DNA from: Micromonospora yangpuensis
GTDB taxonomy: Bacteria > Actinomycetota > Actinomycetes > Mycobacteriales > Micromonosporaceae
NCBI RefSeq assembly: GCF_900091615.1
Contig: NZ_FMIA01000002.1
Coordinates: forward strand, 3,224,001 to 3,288,000
Direction of reading: 5' to 3'
DNA: 64,000 nucleotides
The translations under genes and the position numbers were made by a program. Shown here in pieces: positions 1 to 7,999 of the stretch; the stretch's first letter is position 1, and every line of letters begins with the position of its first letter. The notes beneath the pieces are model-generated. The model was not told the DNA's origin. It did no database searches and saw nothing but the letters and a program-made list of their open reading frames with translations.

Positions 1-1175
1 ACCCCGAGCTGGTCACCGGGTTACGGCTGGTGGCGTTGACGCTGCCCGCCACCACGATCTGCGAGGCGGCGCTGGCGGCCACCCGGGGGTGGCGGACCCA
101 GCGCCCGTTCACCTTCATCGGGCAGCTCTACGAGCCGGGTACCCGGCTGCTGTTGACCGCCCTGGCCCTGGTCGCCGGCGTGGGCCTGACCGGCGCGTTC
201 TGGGCGCTGGTGGTGGCCGGCTGGTCCGCGGCGGTGCTCGCGCTGCTCGCCCTGGCCCGGCTGGTCCGGCGGGTGCCGGCGGCCCGCCCGGTCTACCGCC
301 CCCGGCAGCTGTTCGGCTTCTCCACCGTCAGCTGGGCCTCCTCACTGTCCTCGACCGGGCTGATCTGGGCCGACACCCTGCTGCTGGGGTTCTTCGCCAA
401 CCCCGAGATCGGCGTCTACAACGTGGCGACCCGGCTGGTCACCGTGGCGATCTTCGTGCTCGCGCCGATCAACGCCGCGTTCGGCCCGTACATCGCCTAC
501 CTGTACCACCAGGAGCAGCTCACCGAGGTCCGGCGGGTGTACGCGGTGGCCACCGGCTGGGTGGTCCGGCTGTCGTTGCCGGCCTTCGTCGCGCTGCTGG
601 TCCTCCCCGGCGATCTGCTGCGGGTCTTCGGTGGTGAGGTCGCCACCGGTGCGGCGGTGACCGTGATCCTGGCCCTCGGGCACCTGGTCAACGCGGCCAC
701 CGGCCCGTGCGGCACGGTGCTGAACATGTCCGGTCGGGTGGCGCTCAACATGGCCGACAACGTGGCCGCGCTGGTGCTCAACATGCTGCTCAACGTCCTG
801 TTCATTCCCGCGTACGGCATCGTCGGCGCGGCCACGGCCTGGAGCGTCTCGCTGATCGTGGTCAACGTCGCCCGGGTGTTCCAGGTGCGCCGGCTGATCG
901 GCGCGCTGCCGTTCACCGTGGGCATGGCCAAGGGGCTGGCCGCCGCCGGCGTGGCGCTGCTGGCCGGGCTGCTGGTGAGCTGGCTGGTGCCGGGCTGGCA
1001 GTGGCGGCTCGGCGTCGGGCTGACCACCATCGTCGGGGTCTACCTGGCGGTCGTGGTCGCCCTCGGGCTCAGTCAGGAGGACACCATGGTGCTGCGTACC
1101 CTGCTCAGGCGTCGGCGCGGCGGCGGCCCCCGGCCCCCGGCGGCCGGCACCCCGGTGTCGGCGGGGGCCCGGTGA
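1..1175 (+). CDS. Polysaccharide flippase (Wzx/MATE-like), 5' end outside window
   Basis: The reading frame is open from base 3, so the gene starts before the window; the first in-window GTG (30) is internal. About 390 residues are visible, mostly long hydrophobic segments with short basic loops, as in the polysaccharide/oligosaccharide flippase families (usually 450-500 residues), so perhaps 60-100 residues are missing. The C-terminus is Arg/Gly/Pro rich and cytoplasmic-looking. It should move a lipid-linked glycan across the membrane. The stop overlaps the GTG of the next gene (GTGA), so a sulfotransferase is translationally coupled to it. A rare TTA leucine codon lies at 21-23 in frame, which in actinomycetes can make translation depend on the bldA tRNA. 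Family assignment is good; the substrate is unknown. Confidence 0.8.
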   Translation, partial: PELVTGLRLVALTLPATTICEAALAATRGWRTQRPFTFIGQLYEPGTRLLLTALALVAGVGLTGAFWALVVAGWSAAVLALLALARLVRRVPAARPVYRPRQLFGFSTVSWASSLSSTGLIWADTLLLGFFANPEIGVYNVATRLVTVAIFVLAPINAAFGPYIAYLYHQEQLTEVRRVYAVATGWVVRLSLPAFVALLVLPGDLLRVFGGEVATGAAVTVILALGHLVNAATGPCGTVLNMSGRVALNMADNVAALVLNMLLNVLFIPAYGIVGAATAWSVSLIVVNVARVFQVRRLIGALPFTVGMAKGLAAAGVALLAGLLVSWLVPGWQWRLGVGLTTIVGVYLAVVVALGLSQEDTMVLRTLLRRRRGGGPRPPAAGTPVSAGAR

Positions 1176-2017
1176 GCGCCGCGCCCCGCCGGGGCGGCGT
1201 GGACCGGCTGCGTCGGGCGGTGCGCGGCACCCGCGCCTTCGCCCGTGCCGCCTGGCCCGGCCCGACCGGCGCGCTGCCCGACTTCCTGATCATCGGCGGG
1301 CAGCGCTGCGGCACCACCTCGCTGCACCACTACCTGGCCGCCCACCCGGACGTGCGGGCCGCCACCGGCAAGGAACTGCAGTACTTCAGCGTCCACCACG
1401 GTCGGGGCGAGCGGTGGTACCGGGCGCACTTCCCGCCACCGGCCGCCGGCCGGCAGACCTTCGAGGCCAGCCCGTACTACCTCTTCCACCCACGGGTACC
1501 GGCCCGGGTGGCCGCGTTGCTGCCCCGGGCGCGCTTCGTCGCGCTGCTGCGCGACCCCGTGGAGCGCGCCTACTCGCACTACCTGCACACCCGCTCGTAC
1601 GGGCTGGAGCCGTTGAGCTTCGCCGACGCCCTCGCCGCCGAGGACGAACGGCTGGCCGGGGCGCTGCGCGACGGCCCGGACACCCCGGCCGCCCACCACG
1701 CGCTGCGCAACTTCTCGTACGCCGCCCGGGGCCGCTACGCCGAGCAGCTGGAACGCTGGTACGCCCAGCTGCCCCGGCAGCGGCTGCACGTGATCCGCAG
1801 CGAGGACCTGTACGCCGACCCGGCCGCCGCGTACGCCGACGTGCTGCGGTTCCTGGAGCTGTCGCCGTTCACCCCGGACACCTTCGCCCGGCACACCCGC
1901 CGCGCCGACGACGGCACCTCCCAGCTCACCCCGCAGCTACGGGCCGACCTGGCGGCCCACTTCGCCCCCCACAACACCCGCCTGGCCACCCTGCTGAACT
2001 GGCCGTCGACCTGGTGA
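1172..2017 (+). CDS. Sulfotransferase domain protein (PAPS-dependent)
   Basis: 281 residues from a GTG overlapping the flippase stop. It has the 5'-phosphosulfate loop GGQRCGTTSLHHYL near residue 41 and the 3'-phosphate binding motif LLRDPVERAYSHYLH near 124, with the Arg and Ser at the expected spacing. This is the classic pair of PAPS-binding signatures of carbohydrate sulfotransferases. No signal peptide or membrane segment is seen, so it should act in the cytoplasm, probably on a glycan precursor handled by the coupled flippase. A conserved-looking C-terminal helix ends the protein. The gene is followed by a short hairpin and converges on the glycosidase-like lipoprotein gene. The acceptor cannot be predicted from sequence. 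Confidence 0.85.
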   Translation: MSAAPRRGGVDRLRRAVRGTRAFARAAWPGPTGALPDFLIIGGQRCGTTSLHHYLAAHPDVRAATGKELQYFSVHHGRGERWYRAHFPPPAAGRQTFEASPYYLFHPRVPARVAALLPRARFVALLRDPVERAYSHYLHTRSYGLEPLSFADALAAEDERLAGALRDGPDTPAAHHALRNFSYAARGRYAEQLERWYAQLPRQRLHVIRSEDLYADPAAAYADVLRFLELSPFTPDTFARHTRRADDGTSQLTPQLRADLAAHFAPHNTRLATLLNWPSTW

Positions 2018-2023
2018 CCCACC

Positions 2024-2047
2024 CCCCACCGCGCCGCCCCGGTGGGG
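2024..2047. terminator. Hairpin between convergent genes
   Basis: CCCCACCG (2024-2031) and CGGTGGGG (2040-2047) form an 8-bp stem with an 8-base loop just after the sulfotransferase stop. A second inverted repeat follows, GGTGGCCT (2067-2074) with AGGCCACC (2088-2095). Together they lie between two converging genes, so terminator function in both directions is likely. There is no U-tract, as is usual in actinomycetes. Confidence 0.5.
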
Positions 2048-2146
2048 CTCGCCGGATCGTGGATCAGGTGGCCTTGCTGGCCTGTCCAGGCCACCACATC
2101 CGGGAAGCTGCCGGCCCGGCGGGCGGCGGGTCGGGGGTCAGGGGAC

Positions 2147-3634
2147 TCAGCGGACGCCGGAGAGGATGGTGGCCGGGTCGCCGGTGCCGGCCAGCAGCAC
2201 CGGGGAGGTGCCGATGCTTACCGCGCCGGAGCGGGCGGAAGCCGCCTCGGTGCCGAGCTTTCCGCTGGTCAGGCCGGGCGCCGCGGGCACCGACACGGCG
2301 TCGGCCGAGGCCGACCAGAGCACCAGGGTGCTCTGCTCACCGCGCCGGAAGGCCACCCCGGTCAGGCCCTTGGTGGCGACCGGCTCGACGGTGGCGTCCT
2401 TGGCCGCGCCGGCCAACTCGGCCATCATCGTGCCGGCCAGCCGTTCGGTGCCGTCGGGGTCCAGCAGTCCGTAGCGGACCTCGGCGCCGGCCCGGTTGTT
2501 CGGGTGGTACGCCAGCGGTAGCCAGAGCACCTGGTTGATGCCGCCGGCGACCAGTTGGCTCACCGTCTTGACCATCTCGTCGCTGCGCGAGGCGGCGTCG
2601 CCGTCACCGTCGCGCCAGAACTGGCCGACCTCCCAGGCCTGCGTGGGCACCCCGGCGGGGGTCTCGGCGCGCAGGTACTCCAGCAGGGCCGGCACCGCCG
2701 CGAAGTGCTCGTAGTAGTGCAGCTGCCGGATCTGCACCACACCCTCGTCGAGGAGTTCCTCGGTGGCGCTCAGGTAGGCGATGTTGCGCGAGTTCTGGTC
2801 GTTGGCCAGGGCCGCGCGCAGCGCCGCCGGGTCGTTGACCTCCGGGATCTTCTGCCCCCGGGTGCCGATCCGGCGCTGGAAGTACGTCCGGTACGCGGTC
2901 ACCGCCGCGTCGTCCTGCCCGGCCTTGAGCAGCCGGTCGGCGACGCCCATGCCGTAGCCCACCGAGCTGATGCCGGAGTCGACCACCTTGGCCTGCGGGT
3001 CGGCGGCGTGGATCGCCTCGGCGGCCGAGGCGACCAGCCGCTTGTAGTCGGCCGGGCTGCCGGCCCAGTACTGCGGTGCGTTCACCTCGTTCTCGATGGC
3101 GTACTCGCGGACCCCGTACGGGGCGTACCGCTTCACCACGTCGGTGACGAAACCCTGGTAGGCCGCCATGTCCTGGGGCATCGCCGACTCGGTCTTGTTG
3201 GCCTGTCCGCGCAGGAACTGCGGGCTGCCACCGGTGGCCCAGCACATCCCGGTACGGATCTTGATGTGCAGCATGATGCCCAGGTCCCGGCTGCGTTCGG
3301 CGATCCGGTCCAGCGCGGTGAAGTTCCGGTTGCCCTCGGTCTTCTCGATCGCGCACCAGCTGATCTCGTGGTACGTCGCCGAGCCGGCCAGCTTCTTCAG
3401 GTACGGGGTGAACTGCTCGTAGCGGGCCCAGTCCCAGCGGGCGCCGAACGGGTTGCCCACCACCGGCGCCCCCGACGGGGCCGGGCCGGGGCTGGCCGTC
3501 GGCGGCGCGTCCGTCGCGGGTGACGGCGACGGCGCGGGCTCCGGCGCGGGGTCGGCCGAGCAGGCCGTCGCGGTCAGCGCCAGGGCCAGCACCCCGCCGA
3601 GCAGCAGGGACCGCGCCCGGCCCGGCCGCCTCAC
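2147..3634 (-). CDS. Secreted lipoprotein with glycoside-hydrolase-like TIM barrel
   Basis: 495 residues. The GTG start overlaps the stop of the upstream sulfotransferase gene (GTGA). An Arg-rich N-terminus, hydrophobic stretch and lipobox LTATAC at about residues 20-25 mark an exported lipoprotein, followed by a Pro/Ala/Ser/Thr linker. The rest has TIM-barrel glycosidase features: EISWCAIE, a candidate acid/base segment EYAIENEVNAPQYW (Asn-Glu after a hydrophobic strand) and a later EVGQFW that could hold the nucleophile. This resembles GH39/GH5-type clan A enzymes but I cannot fix the family. Lying in an operon with two sulfotransferases, it may trim or edit the same surface glycan at the membrane face. 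Catalytic function is inferred. Confidence 0.65.
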   Translation of the reverse strand: MRRPGRARSLLLGGVLALALTATACSADPAPEPAPSPSPATDAPPTASPGPAPSGAPVVGNPFGARWDWARYEQFTPYLKKLAGSATYHEISWCAIEKTEGNRNFTALDRIAERSRDLGIMLHIKIRTGMCWATGGSPQFLRGQANKTESAMPQDMAAYQGFVTDVVKRYAPYGVREYAIENEVNAPQYWAGSPADYKRLVASAAEAIHAADPQAKVVDSGISSVGYGMGVADRLLKAGQDDAAVTAYRTYFQRRIGTRGQKIPEVNDPAALRAALANDQNSRNIAYLSATEELLDEGVVQIRQLHYYEHFAAVPALLEYLRAETPAGVPTQAWEVGQFWRDGDGDAASRSDEMVKTVSQLVAGGINQVLWLPLAYHPNNRAGAEVRYGLLDPDGTERLAGTMMAELAGAAKDATVEPVATKGLTGVAFRRGEQSTLVLWSASADAVSVPAAPGLTSGKLGTEAASARSGAVSIGTSPVLLAGTGDPATILSGVR

Positions 3635-4521
3635 CGGTACCCCAGCTCACGCAGGGTCGAGCCGGAGAAGATTCGGACCAGCACCCGCAGGAACGGGTCC
3701 AGCTCCCGCCGGTACGTGCCGACCCGGGACCCGTAGATCGCGGCGTCGGTACGGGCCGCGGCCCGGCGACGGTCGGCCTCCACTGTGTACTTGCCGGCCA
3801 CGTCGTGCGGCTTGCCCTGGTAGTCCAGCACCCCGGCCTCCCAGGGCTCGCCGAGGAACTCGAACAGCACTCGCATGGCCTTCTCCGGATCGGTGACGGT
3901 GTCCTCGTAGCGCAGCTCCAGGTAGCGCTCGGCGGGCAGCCGGGCCCCGGCGGCGCGGGCGGTGTGGATGTAGCGGGGCCACTTGACCACGCACTTCACC
4001 GCCGACCAGTAGCCGAACCGCTTGCGGTGCGACACCACCACGTCCCGGCCGTCCCGGATGACGTGCACGAACTGCGCGTCCGGGAAGACCTCGGCCAGGA
4101 AGTCGATGGAGAGCGCGTACAGCGGGGTCTTGTCCGCCCAGCGGGTCTTGCCCCGGCTGTGGGCGTAGTCGGCGTGGATGCCGCCGAAGAAGTCGGCGAT
4201 CCGGCGCAGCCAGTCCTCGCGGGTGAAGCCGAAGCGGGCCAGCCGCTCCCAGTCGGAGCCGACGATGCGTCGCATGTCGGTCAGGAAGCGGGTCTCCGGG
4301 CCGCAGCTGACCCGGGAGTGTGAGTCGAGCACCAGGCGCAGCATCGTGGTGCCGGAGCGCTGGCAGCCGACCAGGAAGATCGGCCCGTTCCGGGTCGGCG
4401 TCCCCGGCCCGCCACCGGCCCCGCTGCCGGCTCCGGGCTCGGTTCCGCCGCCGAGCTCGGTCCCGCTGTCGGCTCCGGTCCCGCCGGGCTCGGCGTCGGG
4501 TCGCCGTTCGAGGTCAGCCAT
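3631..4521 (-). CDS. Sulfotransferase family protein
   Basis: 296 residues. After about 45 low-complexity Gly/Pro/Glu-rich residues comes the PAPS loop VGCQRSGTTMLRLVLDSH, and near residue 150 the second signature HVIRDGRDVVVSHRKR. This matches the Sulfotransfer_1/_3 families. The ATG overlaps the upstream sulfotransferase-like gene by 8 bases and its stop overlaps the start of the glycosidase-like lipoprotein, so the three form one tightly coupled minus-strand operon. The flexible N-terminus is encoded by a repetitive GGCTCCGG-type run and may be variable between strains. The predicted role is sulfation of a glycan or lipid acceptor; which one is unknown. Confidence 0.83.
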   Translation of the reverse strand: MADLERRPDAEPGGTGADSGTELGGGTEPGAGSGAGGGPGTPTRNGPIFLVGCQRSGTTMLRLVLDSHSRVSCGPETRFLTDMRRIVGSDWERLARFGFTREDWLRRIADFFGGIHADYAHSRGKTRWADKTPLYALSIDFLAEVFPDAQFVHVIRDGRDVVVSHRKRFGYWSAVKCVVKWPRYIHTARAAGARLPAERYLELRYEDTVTDPEKAMRVLFEFLGEPWEAGVLDYQGKPHDVAGKYTVEADRRRAAARTDAAIYGSRVGTYRRELDPFLRVLVRIFSGSTLRELGYR

Positions 4522-5503
4522 GGTCCACCCCCGCCGCCGGTGCGGTCGTCGCGTCGGATCCCGCCGCCGCGTCCAGGCGGGTGGTCAGGTCGGCACAGAG
4601 GACCCGCACGCGCGCGTCGATCGGCAGCGGCGAGCGGCGCGGCGGGCGCGGGGTGACGTGCGCGTGCAGCGCCGGGTCGTACGGCAGGTCGAGGAAGGCA
4701 CAGAGCCGGCGCAGCTGCCCGGTCGGGTCGGCCAGCAGTGCGTCGTACGAGCAGAGCAGCACGTCGGCCCGGTCGACCAGACCGAGGCGGAAGTAGAGCG
4801 AGTTGCGCACGTACCAGAACAGGGCGGCGGCGGTGTGCGGGGTCATCCGGTCGTAGTCGAAGTTGGCGACCAGCTCCCGGGTCGCGTGGTCCAGCCGCTG
4901 GCCCTGCCACCGCTGGCCGATGGTGCCGTCGGCGACGGCCCGCAACGCCCGCAGGTTGGCGTCGCCGAACTTGGCCACCTCGGAACGGGCCCGGTCGTCG
5001 ACGTCCCGGTACGCCCACAGTGCCCGGCCGGCGCGCGGACCCGGAAGGTCCAGCAGCCGGTCCACCCGGTGCGTCTCGCAGAGCGGCTTGACCAGGACGT
5101 ACCGGTGCCGGCTGCGCCGCAGCACATCGACGAGCACGGCGTCGGAGCGCAACTGGAACCGGTGGAACAGTTGGCGGTCGTTCTCGTTGCGCACCTCGAC
5201 CGAGGGCGCGGCGTCCAGCCCCCGGGCGAGCATGTTGGTGCCGGAGCGTTGCAGGCCGACCAGGTACACCGGGATCGCCTGGCCGGGCGGCACCGGGTTG
5301 GCGCGTCGCCAGCGGCGCTTGGCCCACGCCGTGCGGGCCCGCTCGACCGGGTCGAGCCGGTCCTCGGCCACCAGCCGGCGCACCCCCTCGGTACGGGCCC
5401 AGCGCAGGTGCCGCGCGACCCGCCGGGCGGTGTACGCGAGCGCCGAGGGCTCGTCCTGGTGGGGCACCGGGTCCTCCTCGGGCGCGACGGTCGGGCGGAG
5501 CAC
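4514..5503 (-). CDS. Sulfotransferase-like P-loop protein
   Basis: 329 residues. The loop VGLQRSGTNMLARGLD is a clear 5'-PSB-like motif, with Asn in place of the second Thr. The second region ALWAYRDVDDRARSEV keeps the Arg and Ser but in a divergent setting. The family is therefore sulfotransferase-like, more distant than its neighbours, and could use another nucleotide donor. The GTG at 5503 was chosen; a second GTG 13 codons in (at VPHQDEP) is an alternative. It is the first gene of the minus-strand operon and starts back to back with the glycosyltransferase gene, sharing a 196-base regulatory gap. Confidence 0.72.
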   Translation of the reverse strand: MLRPTVAPEEDPVPHQDEPSALAYTARRVARHLRWARTEGVRRLVAEDRLDPVERARTAWAKRRWRRANPVPPGQAIPVYLVGLQRSGTNMLARGLDAAPSVEVRNENDRQLFHRFQLRSDAVLVDVLRRSRHRYVLVKPLCETHRVDRLLDLPGPRAGRALWAYRDVDDRARSEVAKFGDANLRALRAVADGTIGQRWQGQRLDHATRELVANFDYDRMTPHTAAALFWYVRNSLYFRLGLVDRADVLLCSYDALLADPTGQLRRLCAFLDLPYDPALHAHVTPRPPRRSPLPIDARVRVLCADLTTRLDAAAGSDATTAPAAGVDHG

Positions 5504-5577
5504 ACGCTACCGGCAGACCGTCGTGCCTGGCCACGGGGCCGTGCGGGCAGCCCGAGGTCAGCCGTGTGGCCACTTGG

Positions 5578-5617
5578 AGATCATGATCTGGACTCATCCG
5601 TCCGGTTTGCATACGGT
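5578..5617 (+). promoter_or_regulatory. Putative promoter and 12-bp palindrome before the glycosyltransferase gene
   Basis: Within the 5504-5699 gap a -35-like TGGACT (5589-5594), a 17-base spacer and a -10-like TACGGT (5612-5617) point to the glycosyltransferase operon. A perfect palindrome AGATCATGATCT (5578-5589) abuts the -35, a position that would suit a regulator. The match is by eye only. Confidence 0.4.
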
Positions 5618-5699
5618 GGGGCACCTGGTCAGCCCCGCTTGCCAGTGCACCCCTCGCCCACCCCCAAGCGGGCCCCAGGCCACCCCCGGAGCAGCTGTC

Positions 5700-6944
5700 A
5701 TGCGTGTCCTGCACGTCAACAAGTTCCTGTACCGCCGTGGCGGTGCCGAGGGCTACCTGCTCGACGTCGCCGAGTTGCAGCGGGCCGCCGGCGACGAGGT
5801 GGCGTACTTCGGCATGACCCACCCGGAGAACGACGCGCCCACGCCGTACGCGCGGCACTTCCCGCCCCTGGTGGAGTTGGAGCCGGCACCGCGCGGGCTG
5901 CGGCCGCGCACGGCGGCGGCGGCGCGGATGATCTGGTCCGGGGCGAGCCGGCGGGGCCTGGCCCGGGTGCTCGACGAGTTCCGGCCCGACGTGGTGCACC
6001 TGCACAACATCTACCACCAGCTCTCACCGTCGGTGCTGGCCGCGGCCCGGGTCGCCCGGGTGCCGTGCGTGATGACCCTGCACGACTACAAGCTGGCCTG
6101 CCCCAGCTACCAGATGCTCGACCGGGGCGCGGTCTGTGACGCCTGCGTCACCGGTGGCCCGCTGCGGGCGGCCCGGCGGCGCTGCAAGGACGGCTCGCTG
6201 GGGGCCAGCTCGCTGCTCGCGGTGGAGTCCTGGCTGCACCGGGCGACCCGGGCGTACGGGCCGGTGCAGGCCTTCGTCAGCCCCAGCCGGTTCCTGGCCG
6301 ACGTGATGCGCCGCGCCGGGGTCTTCCCGGACCGGATGCACGTGGTACGGCACTTCGTCGACGTGGCGCAGACCGAGGTGAAGTCGACAGCGGGCGGGTC
6401 GGTGGTCTTCGCCGGTCGGCTCTCCGCCGAGAAGGGCGTCGACGTGCTGATCGACGCGCTGGCCCAGCTGCCGCCCGAGGTTCACCTGGACGTGGCCGGC
6501 GACGGCCCGGCCCGCGACGCGCTCACCGACCTGGCCGGGCGGCGGGCACCGGGCCGGGTACGTTTCCACGGCCGGCTCGACAAGGCCCGGCTGCACGAGC
6601 TGATCCGGTCGGCGGCGGTGGCGGCGGTGCCGTCGCGGTGGAACGAGAACCAGCCGATGGCGGTGCTGGAGGCGTTCGCCTGCGGGGTGCCGGTGGTCAC
6701 CACCGACCTGGGTGGGTTGCCGGAGCTGGTCACCCCGGGCACCGACGGTGAGGTGGTGCCGGCCGACGACCCGGGCGCGCTGGCCGCCGCGCTGCACCGG
6801 ACCCTGGCCGACCCGCACCGGGCGCACCGGCTCGGGTTGGCCGGCCGGGCCCGGGTGGAGCGGGAGTTCAGTCCGCGGGCGCACCTGGAGCGCCTGCGGG
6901 AGGTCTACGCCACCGCCACCCGGCGGGCCGGGGTACCCGCGTGA
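5700..6944 (+). CDS. Glycosyltransferase, GT4 family
   Basis: 414 residues from the ATG at 5700, where similarity begins (MRVLHVNKF). The N-domain has the donor-side Gly-rich RRGGAEGYLLDVA and VVHLHNIYHQ. A Cys-containing insert (LACPSY, CDACV, RRRCK, about residues 135-165) is common in a subset of GT4 enzymes. The C-domain has VVFAGRLSAEKGVDVLIDAL, the NDP-sugar site NENQPMAVLEAFACGVPVV with the E-x7-E spacing, and a terminal helix. It should transfer a sugar from a nucleotide donor to a growing glycan in the cytoplasm. It overlaps the next sulfotransferase gene by 4 bases (GTGA), so glycosylation and sulfation are coupled here. Donor and acceptor are not predictable. Confidence 0.9.
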   Translation: MRVLHVNKFLYRRGGAEGYLLDVAELQRAAGDEVAYFGMTHPENDAPTPYARHFPPLVELEPAPRGLRPRTAAAARMIWSGASRRGLARVLDEFRPDVVHLHNIYHQLSPSVLAAARVARVPCVMTLHDYKLACPSYQMLDRGAVCDACVTGGPLRAARRRCKDGSLGASSLLAVESWLHRATRAYGPVQAFVSPSRFLADVMRRAGVFPDRMHVVRHFVDVAQTEVKSTAGGSVVFAGRLSAEKGVDVLIDALAQLPPEVHLDVAGDGPARDALTDLAGRRAPGRVRFHGRLDKARLHELIRSAAVAAVPSRWNENQPMAVLEAFACGVPVVTTDLGGLPELVTPGTDGEVVPADDPGALAAALHRTLADPHRAHRLGLAGRARVEREFSPRAHLERLREVYATATRRAGVPA

Positions 6945-7993
6945 CCAGCGGCGACCAGCACGCCGGCCGGCCCGCTTCTGAGCCCGACGGGCCGGTACGG
7001 GTGCTCTACCTGGCCGGCAGCGGACGCAGCGGCAGCACCCTGGTCACCAACGTCCTCGGCCAGTACGCCGGGGTGCTCGCCGCCGGTGAGCTGCGCTACC
7101 TGTGGCAACGCGGTGAACTGGACAACCGCCCCTGCGGGTGCGGCCGGCCGTTCCGGGACTGCCCGCTGTGGAGCCGGGTACGCCGCGACGTGCCGGTCGG
7201 GCGGGCCGCCGAGATCGCCGCCGGGCTGCGCGGCCGGCTGCGGATGCGGGGCGTGCCCGCGCTGCTGTGGCGGGCCCGCGCCGGTCGGCGGGCCGTCGCG
7301 GCGCACCCCGACGACGCGGTGCTGACCGGGCTGTACACCTGCCTGGCCCGGCACGCCGACGCCCGGATCGTGGTCGACTCCTCCAAGCTGCCCCCGTACG
7401 GCGCTCTGCTCGACGGGCTGCCCGGCCTGGACGTGCGGGTGCTGCACGTGGTCCGGGACCCGCGCGCCACCGCCTTCTCCTGGCGTCGTCGCCGGGGCCT
7501 GGACGGCGAGCGTGACCAGCGGCTGATGAGCCGTCCGCCGGTGTGGAAGGCCGCCCTGCTCTGGTCGGTCTGGAACGCGGTCACGGTCCGGCTCTTCGCC
7601 GCGGACCCCGAGCGTTACCTGCGGATCCGGTACGAGGACCTCACCGCCGATCCGGCCGCCGCGCTGGCCCGGATCACCGCCTTCGCCGGCCTCGGTGCGC
7701 AGCCCGGCCCGCTGGTCGCACCCGGGGCGGTCGGCGAACCGGCGGCGGTGCGGCTCGCCCCCACCCACTCGGTGGCGGGCAACCCGTCGCGCCACCGCAC
7801 CGGGGCGGTGCCGATCCGCGCCGACGACCAGTGGCGCACCGACCTGTCCCGCTGGTCGTACGCGGTGGTGACCGCACTGACCTGGCCGGGGCTACGCCGC
7901 CTCGGCTACCCGCTGGGCCGTACCGGCCGGACCACGAGTACCGGCCGACGCGGCACACCGCTCGGCGTACCGACCGGCCGACAGGAGGGCTGA
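6941..7993 (+). CDS. Sulfotransferase family protein with Cys motif
   Basis: 350 residues from a GTG overlapping the glycosyltransferase stop. PAPS loop LAGSGRSGSTLVTNVLGQ near residue 25 and 3'-phosphate motif HVVRDPRATAFSWRRR near 168 are both complete. Between them is the element CGCGRPFRDCPLW, seen in a subgroup of Sulfotransfer_3 proteins, which could bind a metal or form disulfides. Gene order suggests it modifies the product of the preceding GT4 enzyme. The C-terminal 25 residues are low complexity (Thr/Gly/Arg) and probably disordered. Confidence 0.85.
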   Translation: MTSGDQHAGRPASEPDGPVRVLYLAGSGRSGSTLVTNVLGQYAGVLAAGELRYLWQRGELDNRPCGCGRPFRDCPLWSRVRRDVPVGRAAEIAAGLRGRLRMRGVPALLWRARAGRRAVAAHPDDAVLTGLYTCLARHADARIVVDSSKLPPYGALLDGLPGLDVRVLHVVRDPRATAFSWRRRRGLDGERDQRLMSRPPVWKAALLWSVWNAVTVRLFAADPERYLRIRYEDLTADPAAALARITAFAGLGAQPGPLVAPGAVGEPAAVRLAPTHSVAGNPSRHRTGAVPIRADDQWRTDLSRWSYAVVTALTWPGLRRLGYPLGRTGRTTSTGRRGTPLGVPTGRQEG

Positions 7994-7999
7994 GAGAAG

